From CAYUTA01 sp964447605 (GTDB lineage Bacteria > Bacillota > Clostridia > Christensenellales > CAG-138), in contig CAYUTA010000073.1 of NCBI GenBank assembly GCA_964447605.1, positions 1 through 10,688 on the forward strand: a DNA stretch of 10,688 nucleotides, given 5' to 3'. A program made the position numbers and the translations under genes. Of the stretch, positions 1-7,509 are shown piece by piece. The notes under the pieces are model-generated. The model searched no databases. It saw only the letters and a list, made by a program, of their open reading frames with translations, and was not told the origin of the DNA. The stretch's first letter is position 1. Each line of letters opens with the position of its first letter.

Positions 1-1
1 C

Positions 2-766
2 CATGAAGCCATTGTCAGCCGCGAACTATTCGCTCAGGTTCAAAGCATCTTGGATACGACAGCCGGTAAGTGCAAAAACCGCGCCGTCAACGCCTACACG
101 CCAAACCTGCTGAAAGGCAAGGCGTTCTGCGCCCATTGCGGAACGGCTCTCCACCGTCAGCGCAACAGCCGCAAAACGTCCGACGACGTATATATCTATC
201 ACTGTCTTACCAACAGCCGCGTGGCAAAGGATAGCTGCCTCGGCGTTACCATTCGGGAGGACAGGCTGATGCCGGTGCTGCTGGATATTATGCAGACGCA
301 GATGGAAACCACCCTCGGTCAATACGCGCTGCTGCTTGCGGACGATGAACAGCGGGAAAAGAAACGGCAGGCAGTCTCCACAAAATTAGGCGTATGCCGA
401 CAGGATATAGCGCAGTATCGCAGCCGGATTCGTGGGCTGTATGAAAATTTGGTGCAGGGCGTAATTTCAAGCGAAGAATATTTTTCCTTCAAAAAACAAT
501 ATGAAGCGAAAATATCCGACGCCGAAAACGAGCTTAACCTGTTGGAGCGAAGCAGTAAAACGATAGAGCTTCAACAAAAAAGGCAAAAGGGCTTGTCCGA
601 TGATTTGGGCGACATCCGCAAAAAGCCGGAGCTGACCGCCGCTCTGATCGACAGGCTGATTGAGCGCATTGAGGTTTCTCACGACAAACAGATCAGCGTC
701 CGCTTCCGCTTTCAAAGCGAGTTTGAGGAATACGGGGAGAGGAGCAGACCATGCAGACATATATGA
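2..766 (+). CDS. Large serine recombinase, C-terminal part (5' end outside window)
   Basis: The reading frame is open from the first bases, so the gene starts upstream; 254 residues are visible. The first visible residues (HEAIVSRELFAQVQ) are the end of the recombinase DNA-binding domain. A zinc beta-ribbon follows: an FCAHCG pair preceded by LLKGK, then a YHC and a later Cys about 30 residues on. After that comes a charged, helical coiled-coil segment (about visible residues 110-200) and a C-terminal stretch (LIERIEVSHDKQISVRFRF) typical of the end of these enzymes. The catalytic N-terminal domain cannot be judged from this window. The gene overlaps the next recombinase by 16 bases, which suggests translational coupling. 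In this group such proteins integrate and excise elements by 2-bp staggered cuts through a phosphoserine intermediate. Confidence 0.9.
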   Translation, partial: HEAIVSRELFAQVQSILDTTAGKCKNRAVNAYTPNLLKGKAFCAHCGTALHRQRNSRKTSDDVYIYHCLTNSRVAKDSCLGVTIREDRLMPVLLDIMQTQMETTLGQYALLLADDEQREKKRQAVSTKLGVCRQDIAQYRSRIRGLYENLVQGVISSEEYFSFKKQYEAKISDAENELNLLERSSKTIELQQKRQKGLSDDLGDIRKKPELTAALIDRLIERIEVSHDKQISVRFRFQSEFEEYGERSRPCRHI

Positions 767-2283
767 TTGCCCTATACATCCGGCTCTCGCTGGAAGATTC
801 CAAATACGACAGCCTGAGCATTGAAAACCAAAAGCTGATTCTGAATGAGTTTGCCCTGTCTATGCCCGAAGCGGCAAATGCCGAAATCCGGGAGTTTATC
901 GACAACGGATTCAGCGGTACGAACTTTGAGCGTCCATCCGTGCAGGAGCTGATCGAGATGGTACGAGAAAACAAAGTGGACTGCATCATAGTCAAGGATT
1001 TTTCGCGTTTCGGACGCAACAGTCTGGAGGTCGGCTATTTCATAGAGCGTGTGTTCCCGCTGTTCCACACCCGCTTTATCTCGGTCAGCGACAGCTTTGA
1101 TTCCAGCAACTTCAAGGGCGATACCGGCGGCATGGACGTGGCGTTCAAATATCTCATCAGCGAGTATTACAGCCGCGATATGTCTGTCAAGACCAAAAGC
1201 GCCAAATACGCAAAGATGGAACGCGGCGAGTATCAAAGCAAAATCTGTCCTTACGGCTACCGCAAAAGCGCAGATGGGCGTATGGAGCCGGATGAAGAAG
1301 CCGCCGCCGTTGTCAGGCTTATCTTTGAGCTTGCCGCCAAAGGCACGACAGCCGCCAAGATAACAAAGGAGCTGCGCCGCCGGTCTATCCCCACACCTGG
1401 CGAATACAAAGCCGCAAGGGGCAACCGCACCCACGATATATCCCGCACGGGCGGCATCTGGAGCAGTTCCACCGTCTTGCGTATTCTGGACGATGAACGG
1501 TACACCGGAACCTATGTCATCGGTAAACGCTCCGTGTTGGAGGTCGGCGGTACCAAAAGCCGCTTAAAGGACAGGGACAAGTGGTATATTATCCCCGACC
1601 ACCATGCGGCGCTTGTTTCCAGCGAATTGTTTGAGCAGGCAAAACAAGGCATCCGGCGCTATTCCATCCCGAGCAAAAAGCAGCATGACTATCTGCTGAA
1701 AGGTAAAATCCTTTGCGGCTGCTGTGACCATTCTCTCTCCCGCGTCATGCAGAAAACGCCCTATTACCATTGCCGCCATTCCGATGCGGACAGCTCCATG
1801 TGCTGCCACGGCATGAAAATAGGGATTGCGGAGCTGGAACAACTCATCTTCGATGTGCTGCAAAAGCTCGTTGAAGTTAGCGGCGAAAGCGGTAAAGGAG
1901 CGCAGAATAGCACACCCACTTCTGACAGTTTGCCGGAATATGAGACACAGATCACCGCCATACAGGACGATAAAATGAGACTGTACGAAAGATTCATTTC
2001 CGGTGAAATCAACGGTGAGGAATACAAAGCGCAAAAAGAAGTGCTGGACGCTTCACTGATAAAAGTAAAAAGCGCCCATGCCGTCATTACGGCACAGGCA
2101 AAACAGGCGCAGGAGCATCGCGCGGAACAAGTCCAGCGGCAGGCGATCATTCAGGAGATTGCAAAAGCGGGTGGTTTGAACACCGCCATTACGGACACGC
2201 TCATCGAAAAGGTGTATGTGTTCCCTGATAAGCGCATTGAAATAGTCTACAAAATCAAAGACATTTTTGATACCGTGGTCTAA
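751..2283 (+). CDS. Large serine recombinase (site-specific integrase/excisionase), complete
   Basis: A complete 510-residue protein of the usual length for large serine recombinases. The N-terminal resolvase domain (about 5-150) shows the YIRLS motif with the likely nucleophile Ser13, the DNGFSGTNFERP segment with Arg61, and KDFSRFGRN with Arg86 and Arg89, so the active site looks intact. The recombinase domain follows (about 165-270), with CPYGYRK and the conserved RILDDERYTGTYVIGKR stretch. A zinc ribbon is formed by Cys322, Cys325, Cys341 and Cys351/352. A coiled coil covers about 385-470, and the C-terminus has the KVYVFPDKRIEIVYKI pattern. The ATG at 751 lies inside the upstream recombinase, with a GGGGAGAGGAG-like ribosome binding site just before it. 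Two such proteins in tandem may act together or at different att sites; which of them mobilises the element is unknown. Confidence 0.94.
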   Translation: MQTYMIALYIRLSLEDSKYDSLSIENQKLILNEFALSMPEAANAEIREFIDNGFSGTNFERPSVQELIEMVRENKVDCIIVKDFSRFGRNSLEVGYFIERVFPLFHTRFISVSDSFDSSNFKGDTGGMDVAFKYLISEYYSRDMSVKTKSAKYAKMERGEYQSKICPYGYRKSADGRMEPDEEAAAVVRLIFELAAKGTTAAKITKELRRRSIPTPGEYKAARGNRTHDISRTGGIWSSSTVLRILDDERYTGTYVIGKRSVLEVGGTKSRLKDRDKWYIIPDHHAALVSSELFEQAKQGIRRYSIPSKKQHDYLLKGKILCGCCDHSLSRVMQKTPYYHCRHSDADSSMCCHGMKIGIAELEQLIFDVLQKLVEVSGESGKGAQNSTPTSDSLPEYETQITAIQDDKMRLYERFISGEINGEEYKAQKEVLDASLIKVKSAHAVITAQAKQAQEHRAEQVQRQAIIQEIAKAGGLNTAITDTLIEKVYVFPDKRIEIVYKIKDIFDTVV

Positions 2284-2297
2284 CGAGGAGGGCGACT

Positions 2298-2453
2298 ATG
2301 AAAGCAGCCTTTTATTGCCGGACGGGCACCGGCAGTTTTACTTGTATTCTCCCCGACGAGAGGCAGAAGCTACGCGACTTCTTTGAGGCTGAGCGCAAAA
2401 AAGAAGCAGAAAAAGCCTGTAAAATCAAGCGTTCTGCCCCTTGTCGGAAGTGA
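2298..2453 (+). CDS. 51-residue protein at the element end; possibly a remnant of a third recombinase
   Basis: Fourteen bases after the second recombinase, a strong ribosome binding site (GAGGAGGG, 2285-2292) precedes an ATG. The ORF runs 51 codons to TGA, with a TAA as the next codon. It starts MKAAFYCRTGTGSF and continues with an acidic/basic helix (DERQKLRDFFEAERKKEAEKA). The YCRT strand followed by a Q-K-L-R-D-F helix resembles the first strand and first helix of a serine recombinase, but the catalytic Ser position is Gly10. It may be the broken start of a third recombinase, a genuine small accessory protein, or a chance product. I do not recognise it as a known family. The translation signal is convincing; the function is not. 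Confidence 0.5.
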   Translation: MKAAFYCRTGTGSFTCILPDERQKLRDFFEAERKKEAEKACKIKRSAPCRK

Positions 2454-2472
2454 TAATTTTTTTGTCGTGGGC

Positions 2473-2502
2473 TTGACATACGGGTGGTGGAGGCCGTGTA
2501 CC
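2473..2502 (+). promoter_or_regulatory. Possible promoter at the element/operon junction (TTGACA box)
   Basis: A perfect TTGACA lies at 2473-2478, about 60 bases before the TTG start of the first intact operon gene. The best -10 match at 18-base spacing is TGTACC (2497-2502), only three of six consensus bases, so the promoter would be weak or the match accidental. It falls inside the remnant reading frame. If real, it could restore transcription to the operon after the element cut it off from its original promoter. Confidence 0.22.
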
Positions 2503-2521
2503 TGCGTGCAATGGAACTGCT

Positions 2522-2527
2522 GGAGGA
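2522..2527 (+). promoter_or_regulatory. Ribosome binding site supporting a TTG start at 2537
   Basis: GGAGGA sits nine bases before TTG 2537-2539. The nearby ATG at 2530 is in another frame, and no in-frame ATG precedes the first CxxC motif, so this site decides for the TTG start. Confidence 0.7.
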
Positions 2528-2536
2528 ATATGCGCC

Positions 2537-2743
2537 TTGAACGATACGCGGCTGCCACCCTCTTCCATACTCTGCTTGCAATGCAACAGACCCCTTGTTG
2601 AGCAGACCGTAACGCTGCAATATCTGGGCCATGCGTTCCGCGTCAAACTGCCGCGCTGTCCACAGTGCGGCCAGGTTTATATTACCCCGGATTTGGCCAG
2701 AGGCCGAATGGCGCAGGTGGAAATGGAGCTGGAGGATAAATGA
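2537..2743 (+). CDS. Small four-cysteine redox/zinc-ribbon protein, DVU_1557-like
   Basis: A 68-residue soluble protein with two CxxC knuckles, Cys13-x2-Cys16 and Cys41-x2-Cys44-Gly, spaced like a zinc ribbon or rubredoxin-type metal site. The C-terminal half (LPRCPQCGQVYI, then LARGRM, ending in LEDK) matches my memory of the family that automated annotation calls DVU_1557 family redox protein, found beside Mop-type aldehyde oxidoreductases. The start is a TTG overlapping the stop of the upstream remnant. The 3' end overlaps the ATG of the radical SAM gene in an ATGA arrangement, so it is translationally coupled. Whether it binds Zn or Fe, and whether it carries electrons or acts as a chaperone or adaptor for the radical SAM enzyme, cannot be told from sequence. 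Confidence 0.8.
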   Translation: MNDTRLPPSSILCLQCNRPLVEQTVTLQYLGHAFRVKLPRCPQCGQVYITPDLARGRMAQVEMELEDK

Positions 2744-4026
2744 ACGTTCCCCTTCACCGGACATATGGCGTATGCCCGGTATGCAAGGCCCGGGTTCCCG
2801 CCGAATATGTGCGGCGGGACTCTGAGATATACTTTGAGAGCCGCTGCCCGCAGCACGGCGCGGTTTCCACGCTGTTTTGGCATGGGAAACGCGATTTTAA
2901 CAAATGGCGGAGCAACGGCGCGCCGCGGACCCTGCCGGAAACGTCCGGCTGCCCGCACGCGTGCGGCCTGTGCGGCGAGCATCAGAGCAAGACCTGCTGC
3001 ACACTGATCGAGGTGACCGGCCGGTGCAACCTGAACTGCCGTTTTTGCTTTGCGGACGCCTCCTCCGGCTGCGAACCCGCTCTTGACCGACTGCTTTTGG
3101 ATATTCGCGACATTGCGTCGCGCGGCGATACGCTGCTGCAGCTCAGCGGAGGCGAGCCGACCATGCGCGACGACTTGCCTGCGCTCATTTCCGGCGCGCG
3201 GGAGGCCGGCATCCGCACCATCCAGCTCAATACAAACGGCCTCCGCCTTGCCGAAGAGCCCGGTTACGCAAAGCGGCTTGCCGAAGCCGGGCTGGACATC
3301 GTATTTTTGCAATTCGACGGCGTGGACGACGTAGTTTACCGCGTCCTGCGGGGCAGGCCGCTATTAAGCGTAAAGCAGCGGGCGATTGAAACCAGCGGCG
3401 CGGCCGGGCTCGGCGTTGTTTTGGTTCCCACGCTGGTTCCCGGCGTGAACGACCGGCAGATCGGCGCGATCCTACGGTTCGGCGTTTCCCGCTCGCCATA
3501 TGTGCGCGGGGTGCATTATCAGCCCGTCGCCTTTATGGGACGGGTTCCCGCGTATCCCTGCGCGGACGGCCATCTGACGCTCGACGCGCTGATCGACGCC
3601 ATTGTGCGGCAAAGCGGGGGCCTGGTCGGCGAAGAGGACCTCGCGCCCTCCGCCTGCGATCACCCGCTTTGCGGACTGCATGGCGATTTTGTCGTCCGAC
3701 CGGACGGCACGTTGCATCCGCTGCACAGCGGTTCTTCCTGCTGCTGCAAGAAAAAGGACGCGGCGGCCAACCGCCGGTTTGTCGTCAAACGCTGGAAGCG
3801 CACGCCGCTTGATTCGCGGCCGGCGCACATCGATGCGCCCGGCAACCTTGAAACGCTCGACGGCTTTCTTTCAAACGTGCGGGAACATGGTTTTACGGTT
3901 ACGGCAATGGCGTTTCAGGATGCGTACAATCTGGATTTGGAACGGCTGCGCAGATGCAGCCTGCATGTATACGCCGGCGGAAGGATGATTCCGTTCTGCG
4001 CGTATTATCAGGGCCTATGGAAATGA
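2740..4026 (+). CDS. trsS: Radical SAM protein, TrsS-like (cysteine form of a family with selenoproteins)
   Basis: A 428-residue protein. The N-terminal part has a zinc-ribbon-like Cys12-x2-Cys15 with Cys36-P-Q-H-G, then Cys71-x3-Cys75-x2-Cys78. The radical SAM cluster motif is Cys96-x3-Cys100-x2-Cys103 (GRCNLNCRFCFA), followed by the SAM-contact SGGEPTMRDDL segment and the LNTNGLRLA strand. The C-terminal region has an unusual Cys334-Cys335-Cys336 run followed by three lysines, plus Cys406 and Cys420 (IPFCAYY). From memory, this matches the family annotated as radical SAM (seleno)protein TrsS, some of whose members contain selenocysteine. Here no in-frame TGA is present, so this is a cysteine version. 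The layout recalls Tes/MoaA-like radical SAM enzymes. The substrate is unknown; the partners are the co-transcribed methyltransferase and oxidoreductase. The gene overlaps both neighbours by four bases. Confidence 0.87.
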   Translation: MNVPLHRTYGVCPVCKARVPAEYVRRDSEIYFESRCPQHGAVSTLFWHGKRDFNKWRSNGAPRTLPETSGCPHACGLCGEHQSKTCCTLIEVTGRCNLNCRFCFADASSGCEPALDRLLLDIRDIASRGDTLLQLSGGEPTMRDDLPALISGAREAGIRTIQLNTNGLRLAEEPGYAKRLAEAGLDIVFLQFDGVDDVVYRVLRGRPLLSVKQRAIETSGAAGLGVVLVPTLVPGVNDRQIGAILRFGVSRSPYVRGVHYQPVAFMGRVPAYPCADGHLTLDALIDAIVRQSGGLVGEEDLAPSACDHPLCGLHGDFVVRPDGTLHPLHSGSSCCCKKKDAAANRRFVVKRWKRTPLDSRPAHIDAPGNLETLDGFLSNVREHGFTVTAMAFQDAYNLDLERLRRCSLHVYAGGRMIPFCAYYQGLWK

Positions 4027-4640
4027 ATGCGTGCATCGCCCCTCATCCCGGCGGCACAGAGCTGACATTGCGCCTGCTCGCGCTTGGCAATCTGGCGTCC
4101 GGCATGCGCGTGCTGGACGTTGGCTGCGGACGCGGCGACACGACGGCGCGATTGCTCCGCCTTGGCTACGACGCGTGCGGGGTGGATCAAAACGGGGCGA
4201 ATGTCCCAGGGGTACGGCGCGCGGACGCGGCGCACCTTCCAGAAGACGACGGCAGTTTTGACGCGGTGCTGCTGGAATGCTGCCTGTCGGTGACGCGCTT
4301 CCCCACAGAAACCGTCGCCGAATGCGTGCGCGTGCTCAGGCCCGGCGGTTTTTTGCTTTGTTCCGACCTGTATGCACGCGGCGCGGAGCTCGTTTTGCCC
4401 AATGCCGCCGGCCGGTTTGAGCAGAAGCGAACCATTATCGCCCGTGCAAACGCCTGCGGCCTGCGCGTAACGGATTTTGAAGACCATAGCGACGCGCTGA
4501 GCGCATATATCGGGCAGGCTATCCTGGACGGCCAGCCGCGGAACCTTTGTTTTCCGGACGTGGACCGGCGGGCGCTGCGCCCGGCAAGGGCGGGCTATTA
4601 CCTCATGGCGGCGCAACGGCCCGCGTGCAAAAACGCCTGA
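4023..4640 (+). CDS. Class I SAM-dependent methyltransferase, DVU_1556-like
   Basis: A 205-residue protein if started at ATG 4023, which overlaps the radical SAM stop (ATGA); ATG 4017 would add two residues and is also possible. ATG 3954 lies well inside the previous gene and is unlikely. The N-terminus carries HPGG, then motif I VLDVGCGRGDT (30-40), the GVDQNG acidic strand end (about 53-58), DAAHLPEDDGSFDAVLLECC (motif III/IV area) and the VLRPGGFLLCSDLY post-motif strand, so the Rossmann methyltransferase fold is complete. The ECCLS stretch replaces the usual catalytic-looking motifs of O- and N-methyltransferases. Automated annotation knows close relatives as the DVU_1556 family, and I recall less firmly the label TrsM. 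It probably works with the radical SAM protein on a shared substrate or cofactor; the acceptor is not known. Confidence 0.82.
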   Translation: MNACIAPHPGGTELTLRLLALGNLASGMRVLDVGCGRGDTTARLLRLGYDACGVDQNGANVPGVRRADAAHLPEDDGSFDAVLLECCLSVTRFPTETVAECVRVLRPGGFLLCSDLYARGAELVLPNAAGRFEQKRTIIARANACGLRVTDFEDHSDALSAYIGQAILDGQPRNLCFPDVDRRALRPARAGYYLMAAQRPACKNA

Positions 4641-4676
4641 ACCATGGATTCTTACAACGATAAGGAGTGAATCAAT

Positions 4677-7505
4677 ATGAAGCTGAGAAAAATGTGGCTG
4701 CACATCAACGGCGTAAACCGGATGTTTGTTTGCGAGCCTGAAAAGGATTCCCTTGCGGACGTACTGCGCCGGATGGGGCTGACCGGCACGAAGGTTGGCT
4801 GTCACGCCGGCGTGTGCGGCGCCTGCTCCGTGCTGCTCGACGGCAGGGTGGCGCGCAGCTGTGCGCGAAAGATGAAAACCGTCGACGAGTACGCCGACGT
4901 GGTCACCATCGAGGGGATCGGCACGCCGAATAACCTGCACCCGCTCCAGCAGGCGTGGATTACATACGGCGGCGTTCAGTGCGGCTTCTGTACGCCCGGG
5001 TTCATCGTATCCGCCTACGGCCTGTTGCTCGAAAACCCGTCGCCCACGCGCGAAGAGGTGCGCGGATGGTTCCAGAAGCACCGCAACGCCTGCCGCTGCA
5101 CGGGCTATAAGCCGCTGGTCGACGCGGTGATGGCCGCGGCAAAGGTGATGCGCGGCGACGCGACGGTTGCGGACATCACCTATCAGCATCCCGAAAACGC
5201 TTCCTATTATGATACAAGCCTGCCGCGTCCGAGCGCGCTTGCCAAGGTCTGCGGCCTGCTGGATTACGGCGAGGACGTTGCGCTCAAAATGCCGGACGAT
5301 ACGCTGCACATCGCGCTCGTGCAGCCGCGTGCGGCGCATCATGCCGAAATTCTTGGGATCGATTGCTCCGAAGCCGAAACGCTGCCCGGCGTGGTAAAGA
5401 TCGTGACGGCCGGGGACGTACAGGGCAACAATCTCATCAATCAATACCTTGGGCATAAGCGCGCGCTGGTTAAAACTCCAAATCGCCCTATCCTCGCAAG
5501 CGACCGGATTTACCGGTATGGCGACGCGGTTGCCGCCGTGGTTGCGGATACGCCCGCGCATGCGCGCGAAGCCGCCGACCGGGTTAAGGTGACGCTCAAA
5601 AAGCTGCCCGAATACCTGAGCTATCCGGAGGCCGTCGTGCCCGACGCAATCCGGATCCATGCGGAAAGTCCGAACATGTATATCGTGCAGCCCGTCGTCA
5701 AGGGCGAAGCCGCCGACGAAATCATTGAGGACTCGGCCTATTCCGTCTCCGGCAGCTTCCGCACGCCGCGCGAGCCGCATTTAAGCATCGAGGGAGACAT
5801 TGTGCAGGCGTATTTCGACGAGGACGGGATCATGACCATCCACTGCAAATCGCAGGCCATCAAGCTTGGCCGCGCTGTGATTGCAAAGGGCATCGGCCTG
5901 CCGGAAGAGCGCATCCGCTTTGTCCACAACGGGGTCGGCGGCAGCTTTGGCTGGTCCACCAACGCCGCCTCCTACGCCATCACCGCCATTTGCGCCATGG
6001 CCGTCGACCGGCCGGTCTCCCTTGTCATGAGCTATGAGGAATTCATGCACTTTTCCGGTAAACGGACCCCCGCGCACATCAACGGACGCCTTGCCTGCGA
6101 CGAGAACGGAAAAATCACCGCGCTCGAATATGACGCGGGCATCGACCACGGCGCATACAGCGAGATGGCGGATTCTCTGATGCAGAAATTCGCCACCCTT
6201 GGCGGGCCGTATGACATCCCGAACGTGCGCGGCATGATCCGCACGGCGTATACCAACCACAACGTCGGCGTGGCATACCGCGGCTATGGCTACCCGCAGA
6301 GCGGAACCGCAATGGAGGCCATGATGGACATGCTGGCTGAAAAGGCCGGCGTCGATCCCTTCGAATTCCGTTATCAGAACCTGATCGGGCCCGGGCAGAC
6401 GACCGTCAACGGCTTCCCGCTGCACGAACACCTCTTTCAGCAGCTCATGGACGCGGCAAGACCGCATTACTATGAAATCAAGCGGCGCGCGGCCGCAGCC
6501 GGCACCGCGAGGGTGCGTCACGGCGTGGGCGTGGTATGCAGCATGTTCAAGCCCTGCGTCGGTCCGTTCGACCACTGCGAGGTTGCGCTCGAGCTGATGC
6601 CGGACAATACCGTTACAAACTACAATACCTGGGAGGATATGGGCCAGGGTGGAGACATCGGTTCGCTCGTGCTTACGCTCGAGGCTCTCAAGCCGCTCGG
6701 GCTAAGGCCGGATCAGGTACGGCTGCACATGAACGATTCCAAGGAATGCCCGGATTCCGGCATCGCCGCGGCCAGCCGCTCGCATTTCATGGGCGGAAAC
6801 GCCGTCATCGATGCGGCCGAAAAGCTGCTGTCGGCCATGCGCAAGCCGGACGGCTCTTACCGCGCCTATGACGAAATGACCGCCGAGGGGATTCCGACCA
6901 AATACACCGGCGTGCATGACCTCACCGGCAGCGGCCTTTCTGCCATTGACCCGAACACGGGCATGGGCGACCCCAGCCCCACGGGGATGTACGGCGTATG
7001 CATGGCGGAGGTCGCGGTGGACGCTGAAACCGGAAAAACCACCGTTTTGGAGATGAGCATGTGGGCGGACGCGGGTATAATCGGCAACCGTCTCGCTGCA
7101 GAAGGACAGGCTTACGGCGGCATGTCGCACTGCATCGGCTATGCGCTGAGCGAGGATTACGACGACGTGCAAAAGCACAACAATATGCTGCGCGCAGGAC
7201 TCCCGTACATCAAGGATATTCCGGACAACCTCCATATCCATTTCATCGAAACGCCCCGTGAGAGCGGTCCGTTCGGGTCGGCCGGGCTTGCGGAACTGTT
7301 TCAGAGCACCGAGCACATGGCGGTTATCAACGGCATTTATCACGCCGTGGGCGTGCGCATATATGAGCTTCCGGCATATCCTGAAAAGGTGAAGGCGGGG
7401 CTCGCGCGCCTCGCGCGCAACGAGGAGGTCCTTCCGCCGGAGCCGTACTATCTCGGCTCGGATCTATATGATGAGCTCGAGGACTGCCTAAACAACCCGG
7501 TTTGA
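4677..7505 (+). CDS. mop: Molybdopterin-dependent aldehyde oxidoreductase (Mop type, xanthine dehydrogenase family)
   Basis: A 942-residue single-chain enzyme, close to the 907 residues of Desulfovibrio gigas Mop. The plant-type [2Fe-2S] domain has Cys42, Cys47, Cys50 and Cys62. The second, helical [2Fe-2S] domain has Cys102, Cys105, Cys139 and Cys141. The molybdopterin domains follow from about residue 185, with GVGGSFGW (419-426), AYRGYGYPQS (Arg535), GQGGDIGS (656-663) and GPFGSAGLAEL holding the conserved base Glu873. There is no FAD domain, so electrons must leave through another protein, plausibly the next gene product. It would hydroxylate an aldehyde or an N-heterocycle with water as oxygen source; the true substrate is unknown. 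AAGGAG (4662-4667) lies nine bases before the ATG. No Tat or Sec signal is seen, so it is cytoplasmic. Confidence 0.93.
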   Translation: MKLRKMWLHINGVNRMFVCEPEKDSLADVLRRMGLTGTKVGCHAGVCGACSVLLDGRVARSCARKMKTVDEYADVVTIEGIGTPNNLHPLQQAWITYGGVQCGFCTPGFIVSAYGLLLENPSPTREEVRGWFQKHRNACRCTGYKPLVDAVMAAAKVMRGDATVADITYQHPENASYYDTSLPRPSALAKVCGLLDYGEDVALKMPDDTLHIALVQPRAAHHAEILGIDCSEAETLPGVVKIVTAGDVQGNNLINQYLGHKRALVKTPNRPILASDRIYRYGDAVAAVVADTPAHAREAADRVKVTLKKLPEYLSYPEAVVPDAIRIHAESPNMYIVQPVVKGEAADEIIEDSAYSVSGSFRTPREPHLSIEGDIVQAYFDEDGIMTIHCKSQAIKLGRAVIAKGIGLPEERIRFVHNGVGGSFGWSTNAASYAITAICAMAVDRPVSLVMSYEEFMHFSGKRTPAHINGRLACDENGKITALEYDAGIDHGAYSEMADSLMQKFATLGGPYDIPNVRGMIRTAYTNHNVGVAYRGYGYPQSGTAMEAMMDMLAEKAGVDPFEFRYQNLIGPGQTTVNGFPLHEHLFQQLMDAARPHYYEIKRRAAAAGTARVRHGVGVVCSMFKPCVGPFDHCEVALELMPDNTVTNYNTWEDMGQGGDIGSLVLTLEALKPLGLRPDQVRLHMNDSKECPDSGIAAASRSHFMGGNAVIDAAEKLLSAMRKPDGSYRAYDEMTAEGIPTKYTGVHDLTGSGLSAIDPNTGMGDPSPTGMYGVCMAEVAVDAETGKTTVLEMSMWADAGIIGNRLAAEGQAYGGMSHCIGYALSEDYDDVQKHNNMLRAGLPYIKDIPDNLHIHFIETPRESGPFGSAGLAELFQSTEHMAVINGIYHAVGVRIYELPAYPEKVKAGLARLARNEEVLPPEPYYLGSDLYDELEDCLNNPV

Positions 7506-7509
7506 TCCA

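Larger units (their letters stand above)
1..2456 (+). mobile_element. Recombinase end of an integrative element (partial)
   Basis: Seen: two large serine recombinase genes lie in tandem and overlap, followed by a short ORF, and right after them comes the headless 3' end of another gene (2457..2540) in a more GC-rich context. Known: many Firmicute integrative and conjugative elements (Tn4451, Tn5397, Tn1549-like groups) carry large serine recombinase genes at one end, and some carry two or three in a row. Inferred: the window holds the right end of such an element, with the boundary between about 2450 and 2475. I cannot place the att core because the other end is outside the window. No conjugation, resistance or cargo gene is visible here. 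Confidence 0.6.
2457..2540 (+). pseudogene. 3' remnant of an operon gene interrupted by the element
   Basis: After two in-frame stops at 2451-2456 a frame stays open for 27 codons and ends at TGA 2538-2540, which overlaps the TTG start of the next gene. The peptide ends DIRVVEAVYLRAMELLEEYAP, which looks like a real protein C-terminal helix. It contains a Shine-Dalgarno sequence for the next gene, as the last codons of an operon gene often do. No start codon with a ribosome binding site is present. I infer that the rest of the gene lies on the far side of the element, upstream of the window, or is lost. In related loci a C-GCAxxG-C-C family protein (DVU_1555-like) or a CoA ligase is nearby, but this tail is too short to decide. 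Confidence 0.45.

Noticed and set aside
2425..2476. Short inverted repeat TCAAGC/GCTTGA spanning a run of seven T at 2457-2463, possible terminator or att arm
   Set aside because: Only six paired bases separated by about 40, and the T run lies in the loop rather than after the stem, so it is neither a convincing terminator nor a recognisable att site.
3954..4022. Upstream ATG start for the methyltransferase
   Set aside because: It would overlap the radical SAM coding region by 73 bases and add a non-conserved basic tail; the ATGA overlap at 4023 fits the pattern of the neighbouring genes.
4008..5780. Long open frame of 590 codons on the minus strand
   Set aside because: It lies antisense to the methyltransferase and the well-recognised Mop gene, has low-complexity Arg/Ala/His/Gly-rich sequence and no family resemblance; it is a by-product of high GC codon usage.
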